This document shows positions 46,962-54,494 of a DNA stretch of 64,000 nt, piece after piece; within the stretch, counting starts at the first letter, position 1, and the number at the start of each line of letters is the position of its first letter. The DNA comes from DASXUL01 sp036504855 (lineage in GTDB: Bacteria; Armatimonadota; DTGP01; JAKQQT01). The stretch is taken from positions 4,911 through 68,910 of the forward strand of contig DASXUL010000071.1 of NCBI GenBank assembly GCA_036504855.1, read 5' to 3'. A program made the position numbers and the translations under genes. The notes beneath the pieces are model-generated. The model was given only the letters and a program-made list of their open reading frames with translations. It was not told the origin of the DNA and made no database searches.

Positions 46962-48638
46962 TCAGTCTCGTTTCGCGGCGTTTGTTTGGCCCCACGCGGC
47001 TGCGGCAAACGCCTCCAGGTCACCATAGTTGTCGGCCCAGGTGGTGTAGATCACCCCCTGCAGGCCCTTGATCCCGCTTGCCGCCGCGAGCCACGCCTTG
47101 ATGCTGTCCGGCGGTCCGTCGTAGTACCCGGCGATGATCTGAGGGTTGCCCCTCCTGTCGTAGAACCGGAGGCTCTCGGCCATTTTGCCCGAGTTCCAGT
47201 TCGCGATGACCACGTCTTTCGGAACCCCGTTCCACGATCCGGCGAACGTGCCGTTTGCCAGGTAGTAGCTGTCGCGCGCATTGTGACTGGGGTCAAACAT
47301 GTCGGACCAGACATAGACGGTCGCCTTGGGGCTGACCTTTCGCACCATCGCCGCGCACCGCGCGAAGCAGTTGGCCAGAAGCCTTCCCGGGGTGAGGCCG
47401 GTTGCCTGGCAGCTCTGGCACCAGTTGGCCACTCGGATCTCGTCGTGGCTCATGAAGAAGCCCTTCGGGTGGTAAAGCTCATTGACTCGACGAACCTGTT
47501 CCTCAAGAAGCGTGTACACCTGCGGTTCGGTGAGACAGCAGCCCACCTGCTCGCCATTGACGACAACCGCGTGATAGAAGCTAACACGAAGGGCCTGGCC
47601 ATCGCGGATGCGGGAACCGGCTGGAATGGCGATGGGTGGCGAAGCATGGAACACCTCGTATTCGCCGGCCCACGGGATGGTCCCCATCCGCGGGTCCGCA
47701 ACGCGGTCGTAGTCGCGCCCTTCGGCATACACCGTTCCATCGGTCCCCTTCACAACCAGCGGGCAGCCCTTTCGACGCAGCACGTTCAGAAGGCCAACCT
47801 CCTCGAGACGCGCGTCGTCCCACCAGATCGCGCCGCCGCGGCCCCCCCACGCGCCGAAGTAGATGCTCACGCTGGCATTGCCTAGGCTGTTGAAGACCAG
47901 ATCGTACTGCTTCCAATCCTGCGTCGCAGCGATCGCCCAACCGGGGTAGGCCAGCACGCGGCCGTCCGCTCCCATGGCGAGGCCATTCACCGCTCCGGCG
48001 GCGTCGAAATCCTGGGTTCGCAGCCAGACGCTGAGATGATACTGCCGATGCGGCTGGACGGCAACGGTCTGACAGATTCGCGCGTTGCCGCCGGCGATGC
48101 CCGTCATCTTCGCGGACTGGGCGCCAGAGTGCTTCACGCTGGTGTCCGGCGCAACCGGGCTATCCTGCCAGCCCCAGCCAGTAAAGCGGGCGCCGCTTAC
48201 CTGCTCGAATCCGCCATCCTTCAGCCCGAATCCGGCGTCCTGCGAAAGCGCGGCCGCGGAGCCTGAAACCAGATACGGAGCGTCGATGACCGGCATTCCC
48301 TCGGCGAGGTTCGGGTTATGAGACAGCAATCCGTTGGAATAGCCAACCGGACAGACGGTTGGGATGAGGTCCATGCCAAGCGACTGCGCGGTGGCGAGTA
48401 CGTGTTTGGCGTTCGCGAAGTAGCTGGGCGGCATGGTGGCGAGGAGGTTCGTCTTGTAGTCTTCCAACAACACGCCGTTGTAGCCGGCTGTGTGAGCGCG
48501 AGCTAGGATGGCATCCACCCGGGCCACATTCCCTGAGACCAGTAGATTGGATCTCACGTATACCCAACGGCGCGCCATAGGCTTCGCCTGTGCGGCGCAG
48601 CCCAGAACGATCAACAACAAGGCGGGCATTCGCTTCAT
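46962..48638 (-). CDS. GH20-like barrel lipoprotein with inserted carbohydrate-binding module
   Basis: 558 residues from the ATG at 48638 (AAGGAG 7 bases upstream). The signal has a lipobox-like IVLGC at residues 11-14. The barrel begins at ~23 (RRWVYVRSNLL, then AGYNGVLLEDYK) and is interrupted at 135-280 by a CBM4/9-like sandwich (KDGGFEQVSGARFTGW...GAIWWDDARLEEV). It resumes with GFFMSHDEIRVANWC, where D399-E400 resembles the catalytic Asp-Glu pair of GH20 hexosaminidases, and ends IYTTWADNYGD. Likely an exported glycosidase; family assignment is tentative. Confidence 0.75.
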   Translation of the reverse strand: MKRMPALLLIVLGCAAQAKPMARRWVYVRSNLLVSGNVARVDAILARAHTAGYNGVLLEDYKTNLLATMPPSYFANAKHVLATAQSLGMDLIPTVCPVGYSNGLLSHNPNLAEGMPVIDAPYLVSGSAAALSQDAGFGLKDGGFEQVSGARFTGWGWQDSPVAPDTSVKHSGAQSAKMTGIAGGNARICQTVAVQPHRQYHLSVWLRTQDFDAAGAVNGLAMGADGRVLAYPGWAIAATQDWKQYDLVFNSLGNASVSIYFGAWGGRGGAIWWDDARLEEVGLLNVLRRKGCPLVVKGTDGTVYAEGRDYDRVADPRMGTIPWAGEYEVFHASPPIAIPAGSRIRDGQALRVSFYHAVVVNGEQVGCCLTEPQVYTLLEEQVRRVNELYHPKGFFMSHDEIRVANWCQSCQATGLTPGRLLANCFARCAAMVRKVSPKATVYVWSDMFDPSHNARDSYYLANGTFAGSWNGVPKDVVIANWNSGKMAESLRFYDRRGNPQIIAGYYDGPPDSIKAWLAAASGIKGLQGVIYTTWADNYGDLEAFAAAAWGQTNAAKRD

Positions 48639-48760
48639 GCGGGGCTCCTTCCGAAACGGAAACCGGGAGAAAGGGCTTCTCCACAGGTTAGGCGCGCGCC
48701 GTTCACTGAACCCAACAAGACATAATGGCCAAGGAGACGCAAGCCGCGAAGAGGTGGATG

Positions 48761-49630
48761 ATGTCAGCAGTTGTTGGGTTGGGCGAAATCTTGTGGGACG
48801 TGCTGCCGGGCGGGCGGCGGCTGGGCGGCGCTCCGGCGAACTTCGCCTACCATGCCGGTTCGCTCGGCGCGGTTGGCTCGGTCGTGAGTTGCGTGGGCGA
48901 TGATGAACTGGGCCGCGACATCCTGGACCGCCTCGGAGCGCTTGGATTGGACGCATCGTGCGTGGCCATCGATCCGGGGCACGCCACCGGCATCGTCGAC
49001 GTGGAGGTAGACGCGGCCGGCGTGCCCTGCTACACGATTCGCGAGGATGTTGCCTGGGACCACATGCCTTTCACGCCTGCCGTGTGTGGCGCCGTCTCGA
49101 AAGCGGATGCGATCTGCTTCGGAACCCTCTGCCAGCGCGCGCCTGACTCGCGGCATACCGTGGAACAGGCTCTCGCAGCCGCCAGGCCCGGCGCTCTGCG
49201 CGTGCTGGACCTAAATCTGCGCCCGCCCTTCACGGACCACGCCGTGATCCTCTCATCGCTGGAACGCGCCGACGTAGTGAAGCTGAATGACGAAGAGCTG
49301 GCTGTTCTGGCCGAGCTGCTGTTGCTGCCGTCTGGCGAGGAAGCCGGCGTTCGATCCCTCCGTGAGCGGTACTCGCTTCGCGTGGTGGCGCTGACGCGCG
49401 GCTCCCGAGGAAGCCTTCTCTACGACGGGGACATCTCAGAACACCCGGGCGTTGCCGCCCGCGTCGTCGACACGGTGGGGGCCGGCGACGCCTTCACGGC
49501 GGCCCTCGTGATAGGCCTGTTGCGGGGCCTGTCGCTGGACGTCATCAACGCGGCGGCCAACCGCCTGGCCGCCCACGTCTGCGCCCACAGCGGCGCAACT
49601 CCGCTTCCGCCAGATCAGCCGGTCTTCTGA
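48761..49630 (+). CDS. PfkB-family carbohydrate kinase (fructokinase/ribokinase type)
   Basis: 289 residues from the ATG at 48761, which has GAGG 6 bases upstream; an in-frame ATG at 48725 is possible. The sugar-binding motif GGAPANFAYHAGSLGA and the ATP/anion-hole motif VDTVGAGDAFTAAL with catalytic Asp are intact. It phosphorylates a monosaccharide after uptake; fructose is the best guess from the N-terminal GEILWDVLPGG signature. It is divergent from the barrel lipoprotein gene and convergent with the PEP-CTERM gene. Confidence 0.93.
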   Translation: MSAVVGLGEILWDVLPGGRRLGGAPANFAYHAGSLGAVGSVVSCVGDDELGRDILDRLGALGLDASCVAIDPGHATGIVDVEVDAAGVPCYTIREDVAWDHMPFTPAVCGAVSKADAICFGTLCQRAPDSRHTVEQALAAARPGALRVLDLNLRPPFTDHAVILSSLERADVVKLNDEELAVLAELLLLPSGEEAGVRSLRERYSLRVVALTRGSRGSLLYDGDISEHPGVAARVVDTVGAGDAFTAALVIGLLRGLSLDVINAAANRLAAHVCAHSGATPLPPDQPVF

Positions 49631-49666
49631 AGCCCCTGCGGACCGAAACATGACGAAAACGGCACA

Positions 49667-50326
49667 TCAGCGCCGCCGGCGGGCGATGAGGGCGAACGGC
49701 GCCGCTCCCAGCAGGAGGGTTAGCGTGCCGGCCTCGGGGACGGCCGGTGCGCGGGCGGTTGAGAGCACGAAGGCCCGGTCGCACCGGTACGTCGTCGTCA
49801 TGTCATGGTAGACCAGGTATGAGGACCAGTTCCCGCCGTCGCTGCCATCCCAGAACCACTGGTTCCCATCGCCCAGAGGGGTCTCGTCCAGAATGGAGAG
49901 CCAGTACTTCGCGTTCGGCTGAGCGATGAATGGCGTGGGCAGATCGGCCCCGTGAGAGTAGCTGTCCCACCCGAACACCGATTCCACGAAGGATTCGGAG
50001 GCGGCTCCGTCGATCGTCTGGGAGGATAGCGGCGCTCCGGCGCGGCCATTGGCATCCGAGTAGAAGTTGATCGAGAAGGCTTGGCGTGACATTCCCGGCC
50101 GATGCTTGCCCCACCAGGCTACGTGGCCGATCGCAGCGGGGGCATCAAGGACGAAATCGTCGTAAGCGACGCAAACGTCCCTCTGAGAGGCCGCGTCACT
50201 GGCGCCGGAAGGGGCCCAAGGGTGGTCGACGAGGACCTCGGCGGCTCCGGAATGAGGCATCAGAGGCAGAGCAACGGTGAGCAGTGCGGCGCGCACCATC
50301 ACGCAAGTGGAGTTCGCAGGACGCAT
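49667..50326 (-). CDS. PEP-CTERM sorting-domain protein
   Basis: 219 residues from the ATG at 50326 (GGAGA 9 bases upstream). The signal peptide ends about MPHSGAA. The body has no recognised domain (FWDGSDGGNWSSYLVYHD). The C-terminus is the tripartite sorting signal: VPEAGT, hydrophobic helix, then RRRR. Such proteins are processed by an exosortase and usually end up at the surface or in extracellular polymer. No exosortase gene is in the window. Confidence 0.85.
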   Translation of the reverse strand: MRPANSTCVMVRAALLTVALPLMPHSGAAEVLVDHPWAPSGASDAASQRDVCVAYDDFVLDAPAAIGHVAWWGKHRPGMSRQAFSINFYSDANGRAGAPLSSQTIDGAASESFVESVFGWDSYSHGADLPTPFIAQPNAKYWLSILDETPLGDGNQWFWDGSDGGNWSSYLVYHDMTTTYRCDRAFVLSTARAPAVPEAGTLTLLLGAAPFALIARRRR

Positions 50327-50477
50327 GATCGCCGGTCTCCTGGAAAGGGACGCCGGACCGCATCGCCCTATCGGACCGCTCCGTTTCCATCGGCATGATA
50401 TCATTCCGCGGCGATAGCGGCCCACCATACCGACGTGCGTGGCGAGGTGCGCCGTGCACCAGCCCCGAACGCAAGCG

Positions 50478-50506
50478 TGCCCGTGGCGCCGATGGCGCCA
50501 CGGGCA
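50478..50506. terminator. Symmetric hairpin downstream of the SGNH gene
   Basis: A 13-bp stem (TGCCCGTGGCGCC / its complement) with the 3-base loop GAT, 28 bases beyond the minus-strand SGNH stop codon. No T-tract on the minus side. Confidence 0.5.
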
Positions 50507-50533
50507 TTGGCGTTTTGGGGAGCTATCCGTCTA

Positions 50534-51277
50534 CTACTTCAGGGCCTTCTTGATGGCCTTTTCGGCCAGCGGGCCCATGACGGCGTAGCCGGCAGCGTTG
50601 GGGTGCACGCCGTCCTTGCACAGGTCGGACTTGAAGCCGCCCCTGTCATCCATCAGCGCGGAGTAGTAGTCCAGGTAAACGTGCCCGTGAGCCCTGGCGT
50701 AATCCTGTATCCACTGGTTCAACGCCTTGATCTTCGGCGCCGGGTCCAGGCCGGGCCGCCAGGGATAGTCATACACCGGGGTAACGGACGCGAGGATCAC
50801 CTTGATCCCGTTGGCCTTCGCCAGTTCCGCCATGGAGGCCAGATTGCCCTCGATGGCTTCCAGCGTGGTCGGCCCCGTGTTGCCGGCGATGTCGTTTGTG
50901 CCCGCGTTGATAACCACGGCCTTCGGTTTCAGATTGATGACGTCCGGTCGAAATCGGATCAGCATTTGCGGCGTCGTCTGGCCGCCAATGCCGCGGTTCA
51001 CATACGGCTTTCCCGGGAAGAACTCGCCCGTGCCGCGGCCCCATCCATCCGTAATGGAGTCGCCCATGAAGACCACGCGCTTCTCATCGCGGGCGGGCGC
51101 GGGAAGCTGGGCGTTCTCATCCCGATACCGGCCGAGGTTGGGCCAGTCCGGGCCGGGGGCGGGCTTCTTGTCTGTGGAGGCTGCGGGGGTGGGGGCGGTC
51201 TGCGCGAGCGCCGGCGCGCCGAGGACGACGGCCATGACGGCCGCCTGAGCGATCAGTGCGATGGTTCTAGTCAACAT
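50534..51277 (-). CDS. Exported SGNH/GDSL-family hydrolase (1)
   Basis: 247 residues from the ATG at 51277, giving a signal peptide ending PALA. All SGNH blocks are present: nucleophile in FMGDSITDGWG, Gly in IGGQTT, Asn in INAGTNDIAGNTGP, and Asp/His in DGVHPNAAGY. The platelet-activating-factor-acetylhydrolase-like subgroup removes acyl groups from lipids or glycans. In this neighbourhood a carbohydrate esterase role is attractive but unproven. It lies downstream of a close paralogue on the same strand, 140 bases apart. Confidence 0.92.
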   Translation of the reverse strand: MLTRTIALIAQAAVMAVVLGAPALAQTAPTPAASTDKKPAPGPDWPNLGRYRDENAQLPAPARDEKRVVFMGDSITDGWGRGTGEFFPGKPYVNRGIGGQTTPQMLIRFRPDVINLKPKAVVINAGTNDIAGNTGPTTLEAIEGNLASMAELAKANGIKVILASVTPVYDYPWRPGLDPAPKIKALNQWIQDYARAHGHVYLDYYSALMDDRGGFKSDLCKDGVHPNAAGYAVMGPLAEKAIKKALK

Positions 51278-51417
51278 CGTGCGGGTCCATTCTAGAGAGC
51301 GTGGGAGGCTGCGTCCGCCGCCGCGCATGCGCGGCCAATGGACTCGGCTTTCCCCATTCCCATCATAGTGCGGCGCGAAGGCGCGATGGCGACTCCGGCG
51401 CCGAGGGCTGGCGAGCG

Positions 51418-52137
51418 TCAGCGGCCGCGAAGGGCCCTCGCGATGGCGGCCTCTGCAAGCGGAGCCATGGCGGCGTATCCGCCGTCGTTCGCATGAACGC
51501 CGTCCGTTGTCCATTCCGCCTTGAAGCCTCCCTCTGCGTTGGCCAGGGTGGAGTGGTAGTCCAGGTAGACGGCTTCGTGACTCTCCGCATACTGCTGGAT
51601 CCAGCGGTTCAACGTGCGGATCGTTTCAGCGGGGCGCAGGCCCGTCCGCCACGGGAATTCCGTGGATGGCGTAACCGAGGCGAGGACGACTTCGATGCCG
51701 TTGGCCTTCGCCAACTCAGCCATGGACGCCAGGTTGTTCTGGGTGTCTTCCAGACTCATCGGGCCGGTGTTGCCGGCGATGTCGTTCGTGCCGCACAGAA
51801 TCACCACGGCTCTGGGCTTGAGATCGATGACATCCTGCCGGAAGCGCACAAGAACCTGCGGCGTGGTTTGGCCGCCGATGCCGCGGTTCACCCAGGGCTT
51901 GCCGGGAAAGTGGCCGCGGAAATCCGGCAGCCACTGCTCCACCATGGAGGCGCCGATGAACACAACGCGGGCTTCGTCGGGAGCGGGAGGGCCCAGCTTC
52001 GCGTTGGCGCCGCGGTAGTGCGCGAGGTCCGGCCAGTCCTCATCGGGGATGCCGGTCGAATCGTCGGGAGCTTCCAAGGCGGCGGCAGGCAGGATGACCG
52101 CCAGCAGCGCGATTGCGGGTATCAGGAGCGAGAACAC
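51418..52137 (-). CDS. Exported SGNH-family hydrolase (2), GAS variant
   Basis: About 239 residues. It aligns along its length with the adjacent SGNH gene. Motifs: FIGASMVEQW (the Asp of GDS is Ala; the Ser is kept), IGGQTTPQVL, ILCGTNDIAGNTGP, DGVHANDGGY. The start is uncertain. AAAGGA is followed 6 bases later by ATA (52146) and 15 bases later by GTG (52137, used here). The only in-frame ATG (52212) has no ribosome site. A hydrophobic export signal follows in every case. Tandem duplicate. Confidence 0.88.
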   Translation of the reverse strand: MFSLLIPAIALLAVILPAAALEAPDDSTGIPDEDWPDLAHYRGANAKLGPPAPDEARVVFIGASMVEQWLPDFRGHFPGKPWVNRGIGGQTTPQVLVRFRQDVIDLKPRAVVILCGTNDIAGNTGPMSLEDTQNNLASMAELAKANGIEVVLASVTPSTEFPWRTGLRPAETIRTLNRWIQQYAESHEAVYLDYHSTLANAEGGFKAEWTTDGVHANDGGYAAMAPLAEAAIARALRGR

Positions 52138-52377
52138 GGTGGATATGCGAGTCCTTTCAACAGATGCTTCTTCAGTATGGCGGCCCGACCGACGATTGCC
52201 AACAGCCGGCATGCTCGCGCAACGCGGGCGGGCGAATCCCGGCCCTGCCGCGCGGCCGGCGATGTAGCGGCGGGGTGGCATCTCGAAGTTCCGCCGCCTC
52301 TTCGCTATTTGGTGGTCTGTTAGGGTGTAGCTGGGAGTCAGCCGATCCCATGAGACCCCTCTGATCCCCTGATGATA

Positions 52378-52483
52378 GGGGGCGGACACGGCAAGCCGTG
52401 TCCCTACGCTTCACGGGTTCCATCAAGCGTTCGGCGGACGGCCGGGCCCGCCAGTAGGAAAACGGCTTGCCGTGTCCGCCCCC
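52378..52483. repeat. Inverted-repeat element (MITE/REP-like)
   Basis: Perfect 22-bp terminal inverted repeats (52378-52399 and 52462-52483) flank a 62-base GC-rich centre. Each arm lies in the palindrome core GGACACGGCAAGCC. No coding sequence inside. It is the only striking structure in the 417-base gap 52138-52554 between the second SGNH gene and the TolC-like gene. Confidence 0.7.
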
Positions 52484-52554
52484 ATCTTCCACAGGGTATA
52501 GGTCCCTCACGAGATCCGCGAGGGGTTCACTGACCGTTTTGCCAGACAGAGCAC

Positions 52555-53955
52555 CTAACTGGGCGGCGATGCGCCCAGGCCGCCCACTGCCCGCAGCAAC
52601 TGATCGCGGGCGACGTTATAAAGGTATAGCGCCTGCACGACATCACTCTGTGCCCGCACCCGCGATGCGAGGGAGTCCAGCATCTCCGCGGCGACGCTGC
52701 GGCCCACCTGGTACCGCAGCTGCGCAGCAGCGTACTCCGACTCAGCCGCCTTCTGCCCGGCCTGCGCCGCGCCGACATTCTGATCGGCGGCCCTTAGGTT
52801 CAACAGGGCATTCTGAACATCCTGAGCGACCTGGAGGGCGACCTGCCGGAGATCCTGTTCCTGCTTCTCGCGCATGCCTTCCGCCTCGCGAATACGCCCT
52901 TCGCGTTGCCCGCCGCTGTAGAGCGGGATCGATGCGATCACGGCCGCTGTCGTCCGTGCGCTCGCGTTCATGGAGCCCGCCTTCATCCAGTCGCCCATCA
53001 CTCCGAGACTGAGTTGCGGCAGATAGGAGCCGCGCACCGATGTTGTATCGGCCCGGGCCCCTTCCACGCGGCGGCTCCCGGCCATGAGTTCGGGCCGCTT
53101 TCGCTCGGCTAGGTTCAGAAGGGCGCTCAGCGTATCGTCCGGCTGAGCGCCGGAGCCAGCGGTCAACGCCGCCAGGAACTCCGCGGTATTCGGGCTGTCG
53201 AGGTCCCCGGTTACATCCAGTTGGGAGGCCGGGCTCACGCCGATCACCGTCTTGAGGCCAACCAGTGAGATATCGACGTCACGTTGGGCGTTGGTCACGT
53301 CCTGCCTCGCGGAGGCGACCTCCGCCTCATCTCGGCGCAGGTAATACTCCGGTATCGACTGTTGCTTCAGGCGCGCCGCATCGTTCTTGAGGCGTTCCTC
53401 GTTTTCCTTGAGCCGCGCCTGGGCCACGCCCACCATTGCGCGCCGCGCCTGAACGTCGTGGTAGGCCGTGCGGGTCATCAGCGTAACCTCCTGGCGCTGC
53501 GTGGCCAGGTCCGCTTCGGAAGCATGTCTCAGCGCCGCCGCCTGCCGGACCATCCCCTCGAGCCTCCCGCTGGTTACCAGCGGAAGCATCAAGGAGAGGT
53601 TCAGGTCCGCAAACCGGCCGCCAGGCAGCCCCATGATCGCCGCCGGCTGCGTCGGAGGAGGCGTGGCAACGATGCCCGTTCCGCCTCCGCCAGATGCAAA
53701 GGCGTTGGCGGACAGCCATGGACGCATCTCAGCCCGCGCCGATCGCAATCGCCCGACGGCGGCGTTCAGTTCCGCAGCCGATCCCAGCACAACGGGGCTG
53801 TTCTTGAGCGCGAGGTCTACAGCTTCGTCCATTGTGACCGTCTTGCTGACCACTGGACGGGACGCGAGAAGCGGCCCCAGAGACCCAACCGGCGTCTGAG
53901 CGCTCACAGTCATCACGGTTCCGATCCCGAGCAGAATGCTGAACGTTGCTCTCAT
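52555..53955 (-). CDS. TolC-family outer-membrane efflux protein
   Basis: 466 residues from the ATG at 53955 (GAGGA 6 bases upstream; overlaps the Spy-like stop by ATGA). The signal peptide ends TVSAQ. Two outer-membrane-efflux repeats of long alpha-helices with characteristic ALKNSP (about residue 50), YHDVQARRAMVGVAQARLKENEERLKN and the second-half counterpart AAESEYAAAQLRYQVGR. It forms the outer-membrane channel of the tripartite pump encoded upstream. Last gene of the operon. Confidence 0.93.
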   Translation of the reverse strand: MRATFSILLGIGTVMTVSAQTPVGSLGPLLASRPVVSKTVTMDEAVDLALKNSPVVLGSAAELNAAVGRLRSARAEMRPWLSANAFASGGGGTGIVATPPPTQPAAIMGLPGGRFADLNLSLMLPLVTSGRLEGMVRQAAALRHASEADLATQRQEVTLMTRTAYHDVQARRAMVGVAQARLKENEERLKNDAARLKQQSIPEYYLRRDEAEVASARQDVTNAQRDVDISLVGLKTVIGVSPASQLDVTGDLDSPNTAEFLAALTAGSGAQPDDTLSALLNLAERKRPELMAGSRRVEGARADTTSVRGSYLPQLSLGVMGDWMKAGSMNASARTTAAVIASIPLYSGGQREGRIREAEGMREKQEQDLRQVALQVAQDVQNALLNLRAADQNVGAAQAGQKAAESEYAAAQLRYQVGRSVAAEMLDSLASRVRAQSDVVQALYLYNVARDQLLRAVGGLGASPPS

Positions 53956-54494
53956 TTCCGTCCTCGATTCGTTCCCGGCGCAGTCCAATGCCCGGCCCAG
54001 GCCTCTTCCGCGCGGGACTGCTGCACAGGCTCCAGAACCCGCTTGGCGTCATCCCACCACGCCTGGCGGGCATCGGAAAGCTGCCGCGACAGTATGGAGA
54101 CAGGCTCGGCCGCCTGCTTCACAGCCTGTACGTTCGCCGGCTTTCCAGCTTTGTCCGCCATCCCTTTCCCGAATGCCTCGGCCTCAACCCGGAGGCGCTC
54201 GCTGAGGTCCTTTGTATCCCGGTCCCAACGGGACACGAGACGGGTGAGTTTCGCGGTCTGGACCGATGTCAGGCGGAGGGCGTCCCCCTGGTGCAGGAGC
54301 CAGTGCGGGTCCGGCGCGCTTGCCGGAACCGACAGCAACGGGGCCGACTGGACCTTGGGCCTCTCCGGTTCCCGAGGCATGAACGCCCATACCGCGACGC
54401 TAGCGAGGATGGCCATGAACAGACCCGGGCCGACCCGGAACCACCCACGTTTCGGCGGCATGCCGCTGGCGGGTGCACTGCGCTGCCTGCTCAT
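53952..54494 (-). CDS. Spy/CpxP-like periplasmic protein
   Basis: A 180-residue protein with one N-terminal membrane segment (about 21-40: GPGLFMAILASVAVWAFM) and a helical periplasmic domain containing LRLTSVQTAKLTRLVSRWDRDT, which resembles the LTxxQ motif of Spy/CpxP chaperones and metal-resistance accessory proteins. It overlaps both neighbours by ATGA, so it is made together with the RND pump and TolC-like channel. Possible metal binding or envelope-stress role; similarity is weak. Confidence 0.75.
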   Translation of the reverse strand: MSRQRSAPASGMPPKRGWFRVGPGLFMAILASVAVWAFMPREPERPKVQSAPLLSVPASAPDPHWLLHQGDALRLTSVQTAKLTRLVSRWDRDTKDLSERLRVEAEAFGKGMADKAGKPANVQAVKQAAEPVSILSRQLSDARQAWWDDAKRVLEPVQQSRAEEAWAGHWTAPGTNRGRK

